Positions 49,101 to 50,582 of a stretch of 50,582 nucleotides of DNA are shown one piece after another; the stretch's first letter is position 1, and every line of letters starts with the position of its first letter. The notes beneath the pieces were generated by a model, which saw only the letters and a list, made by a program, of their open reading frames with translations, did not search any database and was not told where the DNA came from. This stretch comes from Pseudomonadota bacterium (GTDB lineage: Bacteria > Pseudomonadota > Alphaproteobacteria > Rhizobiales > Phreatobacteraceae), in assembly GCA_023416965.1 (NCBI GenBank), contig JAEZGJ010000046.1:1-50582 (forward strand). Reading direction: 5' to 3'. The position numbers and the translations under genes are program-made.

Positions 49101-50582
49101 CGAGATGGGCACCGACATCTCGGCGACGCCTTTCACCGTGGCAGGGGTCGGCGACATGTCCGGCGACGTCTTCGGCAACGGCATGCTGCTGGAGAAGACG
49201 ATCAAGCTTGTCGCCGCCTTCGACCACCGGGACATCTTCCTCGATCCGTCCCCCGATCCTGAGGCCGCCTGGACCGAGCGCAAGCGGCTGTTCGAGCTGC
49301 CGCGCTCTTCCTGGGCCGACTACGACAAGAGCCTGATCTCGACGGGCGGCGGCGTCTTTTCCCGCTCGTCCAAGGCGATCCCGCTCTCGGCCGAGGTGCA
49401 GGCGCTGCTCGACCTGAGGAAGCCCGAGGCGACGCCGCAGGAGGTGATGAACGCCATCCTGAAGGCCAAGGTCGACCTCCTCTGGTTCGGCGGCATCGGC
49501 ACCTATGTGCGCTCCAGCGCCGAGACCGACGACCAGGCCGGCGACCGCGCCAACGATGCCATCCGCATCACCGGCGCCGAGATCCGTGCGAAGGTCGTGG
49601 GCGAGGGCGCCAATCTCGGCATGACCCAGCGCGGCCGCATCGAGGCCGGGCGGGCCGGCGTCCGGCTCAACACCGACGCCATCGACAATTCGGCGGGCGT
49701 CAACACCTCCGACGACGAGGTCAACATCAAGATCGCCCTGACGACGCCGGAGCGGGACGGCCGCCTCGATCCGGCGGCGCGCAACGCCCTGCTCGCGGCC
49801 ATGACCGACGAGGTGGGCCTGCTGGTGCTGCGCAACAACTACCTCCAGACGCTCGCCCTGTCGCTCGCGCAGCGGCGGGGGCTCGAGGATCTCGGCTTCC
49901 AGCAGCGGCTGATGCAGAGCCTTGAGACGCAGGGCAAGCTCGACAGGGCGGTGGAATATCTCCCCGACGAGACCGATCTCGCCGACCGCCGTCGCCGCGG
50001 CGACCCGCTGACCCGCCCGGAGATCGCGGTGCTGCTCGCCTATGCCAAGATCGACCTCTACGATCATCTCCTGGCCTCCTCCGTGCCGGACGACCCCTAT
50101 CTGGCGCGCGAGCTGGTGCGGTACTTCCCGCGACCCGTGCAGGAGCGGTTCCCCGACGCGGTGGAGAGCCACCGCCTGCGGCGCGAGATCATCGCCACGG
50201 GACTCTCCAACTCGATGATCAATCGCGGCGGCCCCGCCTTCGTAGCGCGGCTGATCGACCAGACCGGCGCGGACGTCGCCACCATCGCCTCGGCCTTTGC
50301 CGCCGTGCGCGATTCCTACGGCATGACGGCGCTCAACACCGAGCTCGACAGCCTCGACAACCGCATCGCCGGCCCGCTGCAGCTCGACCTCTATGCGGCG
50401 ATCCAGGATCTGCTGATCGACCGGGTCATCTGGTTCATCCGCAATGTCGACCTGACCCACGGCCTTGCCGACGTGGTGGCGCACCACCGCGCCGGGATCG
50501 AGGCGGTCGCCGCGAGCCTCGACAAGGCCCTGCCCGCCGAGGCCGCGGTGGCGCGCGCGGCGCGCACCGCCGAGCTCCGGGC
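46192..50582 (+). CDS. Large NAD-specific glutamate dehydrogenase (5' part; continues beyond the window)
   Basis: The frame from the ATG at 46192 (AGGAG seven bases upstream) stays open to the last base, giving 1463 codons without a stop. Full-length members have about 1600 residues, so roughly the last 140 are missing. It belongs to the 180-kDa class (GdhB type) that deaminates glutamate to 2-oxoglutarate with NAD+. An N-terminal region of ACT-like regulatory modules covers about residues 1–500 (VIEVVNDNMPFLVDSVLGVLAEQG is its first hallmark). The catalytic domain contains RGGLRWSDRPQDFRTEVLGLVKAQQVKNA and the active-site lysine K851 in PVGAKGGF. The nucleotide-binding part starts GVGDMSGDVFGNGMLL, and VVGEGANLG follows. 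A very long minus-strand open frame across it is a GC-rich shadow. Confidence 0.95.
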   Translation, partial: MTNRAEDARGAAAIIEQAGIILRGTEAGIPPDYVTDLFGRADAEDVVAYDARDLAALASASHAALQRRVPGRSSIRLFDPEPTSAASRLASVTVIEVVNDNMPFLVDSVLGVLAEQGLKVWLVAHPILTVEREADGTLSAYRGLEAEPGASRESLIHVHVDRIGEEARRTALVEELEATLADVRICVADWKPMQERVRAIIEDLKSNPVLPVTEMAEGIQFLEWLVANNFTLLGVRDYAYVGGVAEGQLEPEFTSGLGILRDENVRILRRGADLVVMTPELREFLMQPVPLIITKANVRSRVHRRIHMDYVGVKRFDRQGQLIGEARIVGLFTSTAYTRSTRTIPYLRRKVDRVLTRAGFDPDGHSGKALVNVLESYPRDELFQIDDETLFSHAMAVMQLEDRPRVRVLPREDRFHRFVSVMVYVPRDRFDTTVRLAIGNHLASVYNGRVSAFYPFFPDGPLTRVHFIIGRSGGETPRVERTALETAVSRIVRTWSDGLGEALALIHGPARAGDLAARYREAFSAAYREAVPAEDAIGDIRILEGLSEARALAIDFYRPDAAERTEAGLKVFSRGRPIPLSERVPILEAMGFAVVDERTYEIAPAGAAPVWLHDMSLARPGGQVIDLEALDEKLEAALMAVMRGEAESDGFNALTLEAGLAWRDVAVIRTLARMLRQIRAPFSQDYLWATLRKHAAIAKGVVLMFHLRFDPRLSLTVEERNAKLTDLLGRFEESLKQVSSLDEDRILRAFINLIQAAVRTNFYQTGEDGQVRPTIAIKFESKKIDNLPAPRPLYEIFVYSPRVEGVHMRFGKVARGGLRWSDRPQDFRTEVLGLVKAQQVKNAVIVPVGAKGGFVPKRLPPPAQRDAWLAEGTESYRIFVRALLQLTDNIDGTAIVPPPETVRHDGDDPYLVVAADKGTATFSDIANQLSLDKGHWLGDAFASGGSQGYDHKGMGITARGAWEAVKRHFREMGTDISATPFTVAGVGDMSGDVFGNGMLLEKTIKLVAAFDHRDIFLDPSPDPEAAWTERKRLFELPRSSWADYDKSLISTGGGVFSRSSKAIPLSAEVQALLDLRKPEATPQEVMNAILKAKVDLLWFGGIGTYVRSSAETDDQAGDRANDAIRITGAEIRAKVVGEGANLGMTQRGRIEAGRAGVRLNTDAIDNSAGVNTSDDEVNIKIALTTPERDGRLDPAARNALLAAMTDEVGLLVLRNNYLQTLALSLAQRRGLEDLGFQQRLMQSLETQGKLDRAVEYLPDETDLADRRRRGDPLTRPEIAVLLAYAKIDLYDHLLASSVPDDPYLARELVRYFPRPVQERFPDAVESHRLRREIIATGLSNSMINRGGPAFVARLIDQTGADVATIASAFAAVRDSYGMTALNTELDSLDNRIAGPLQLDLYAAIQDLLIDRVIWFIRNVDLTHGLADVVAHHRAGIEAVAASLDKALPAEAAVARAARTAELR

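Noticed and set aside
45955..50487. Minus-strand open frame of 1510 codons across the glutamate dehydrogenase gene
   Set aside because: It is exactly antisense to a well-conserved gene and its product is full of Asp, Arg, His and Gly in a pattern typical of GC-rich shadow frames; no domain is recognisable.

Overview
The window is about 50.6 kb of very GC-rich, densely packed DNA. It looks chromosomal and alphaproteobacterial, most likely Hyphomicrobiales (Rhizobiales). Indicators are the fdxA–carD–rpoH block, the rsmB–htpX pair, the lptM–lysA pair, a large (180-kDa class) NAD-glutamate dehydrogenase, a short Q-loop cytochrome bd, an OpgG/OpgD glucan protein and an Atu4866-family protein. I could not fix a genus. 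I saw no rRNA, tRNA, CRISPR array, transposase or phage gene.

Layout. (1) 1–5.8 kb: the tail of an unknown gene; an unrecognised minus-strand protein built from two copies of one ~100-residue unit; then a plus-strand run of cupin, TctC/Bug periplasmic binding protein, acyl-CoA dehydrogenase and E1 alpha/beta of a 2-oxoacid (acetoin/pyruvate type) dehydrogenase. This is probably a small-acid catabolic operon. (2) 5.8–6.08 kb: a spacer with a long imperfect inverted repeat. (3) 6.1–13.5 kb: a bacterial alpha-2-macroglobulin with an intact thioester motif, 1 nt from penicillin-binding protein PbpC. (4) 13.5–14.9 kb: a TetR repressor divergent from a PspA-like coiled-coil protein, with three identical-format operators between them. 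(5) 14.9–22.9 kb: housekeeping and biosynthesis: OpgG/OpgD, aspartate-semialdehyde dehydrogenase, a YciI-like protein, beta-carbonic anhydrase, diaminopimelate decarboxylase, LptM lipoprotein, and an Atu4866-like protein plus SDR divergent from a LysR regulator.

(6) 23.0–36.8 kb is the most interesting part, a catabolic island. A plus-strand PotABCD-like ABC transporter operon, with two permease units fused in one protein, converges on a six-gene minus-strand operon. That operon encodes family I CoA-transferase A and B, a CaiB-type CoA-transferase, a class II aldolase, a cytoplasmic BisC/TorA-like molybdoenzyme and an AhpD-like protein. Divergent from it are a PfkB kinase and an SDR, followed by an IclR regulator. 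The transporter and CoA-transferase promoters carry a near-identical 27-nt element centred on a 17-bp palindrome. A diverged version precedes the kinase. All three sit 43–45 nt downstream of a TTGACA box, so the island looks like one IclR-controlled regulon for an unidentified substrate.

(7) 36.8–50.6 kb: cyanide-insensitive-type cytochrome bd (cydAB), rsmB, htpX, fdxA, carD, an rpoH-type sigma factor, a Trm112-like protein, a LON-substrate-binding-domain protein, a second AhpD-like paralogue, and the first ~1460 codons of the large NAD-glutamate dehydrogenase, cut by the window edge.
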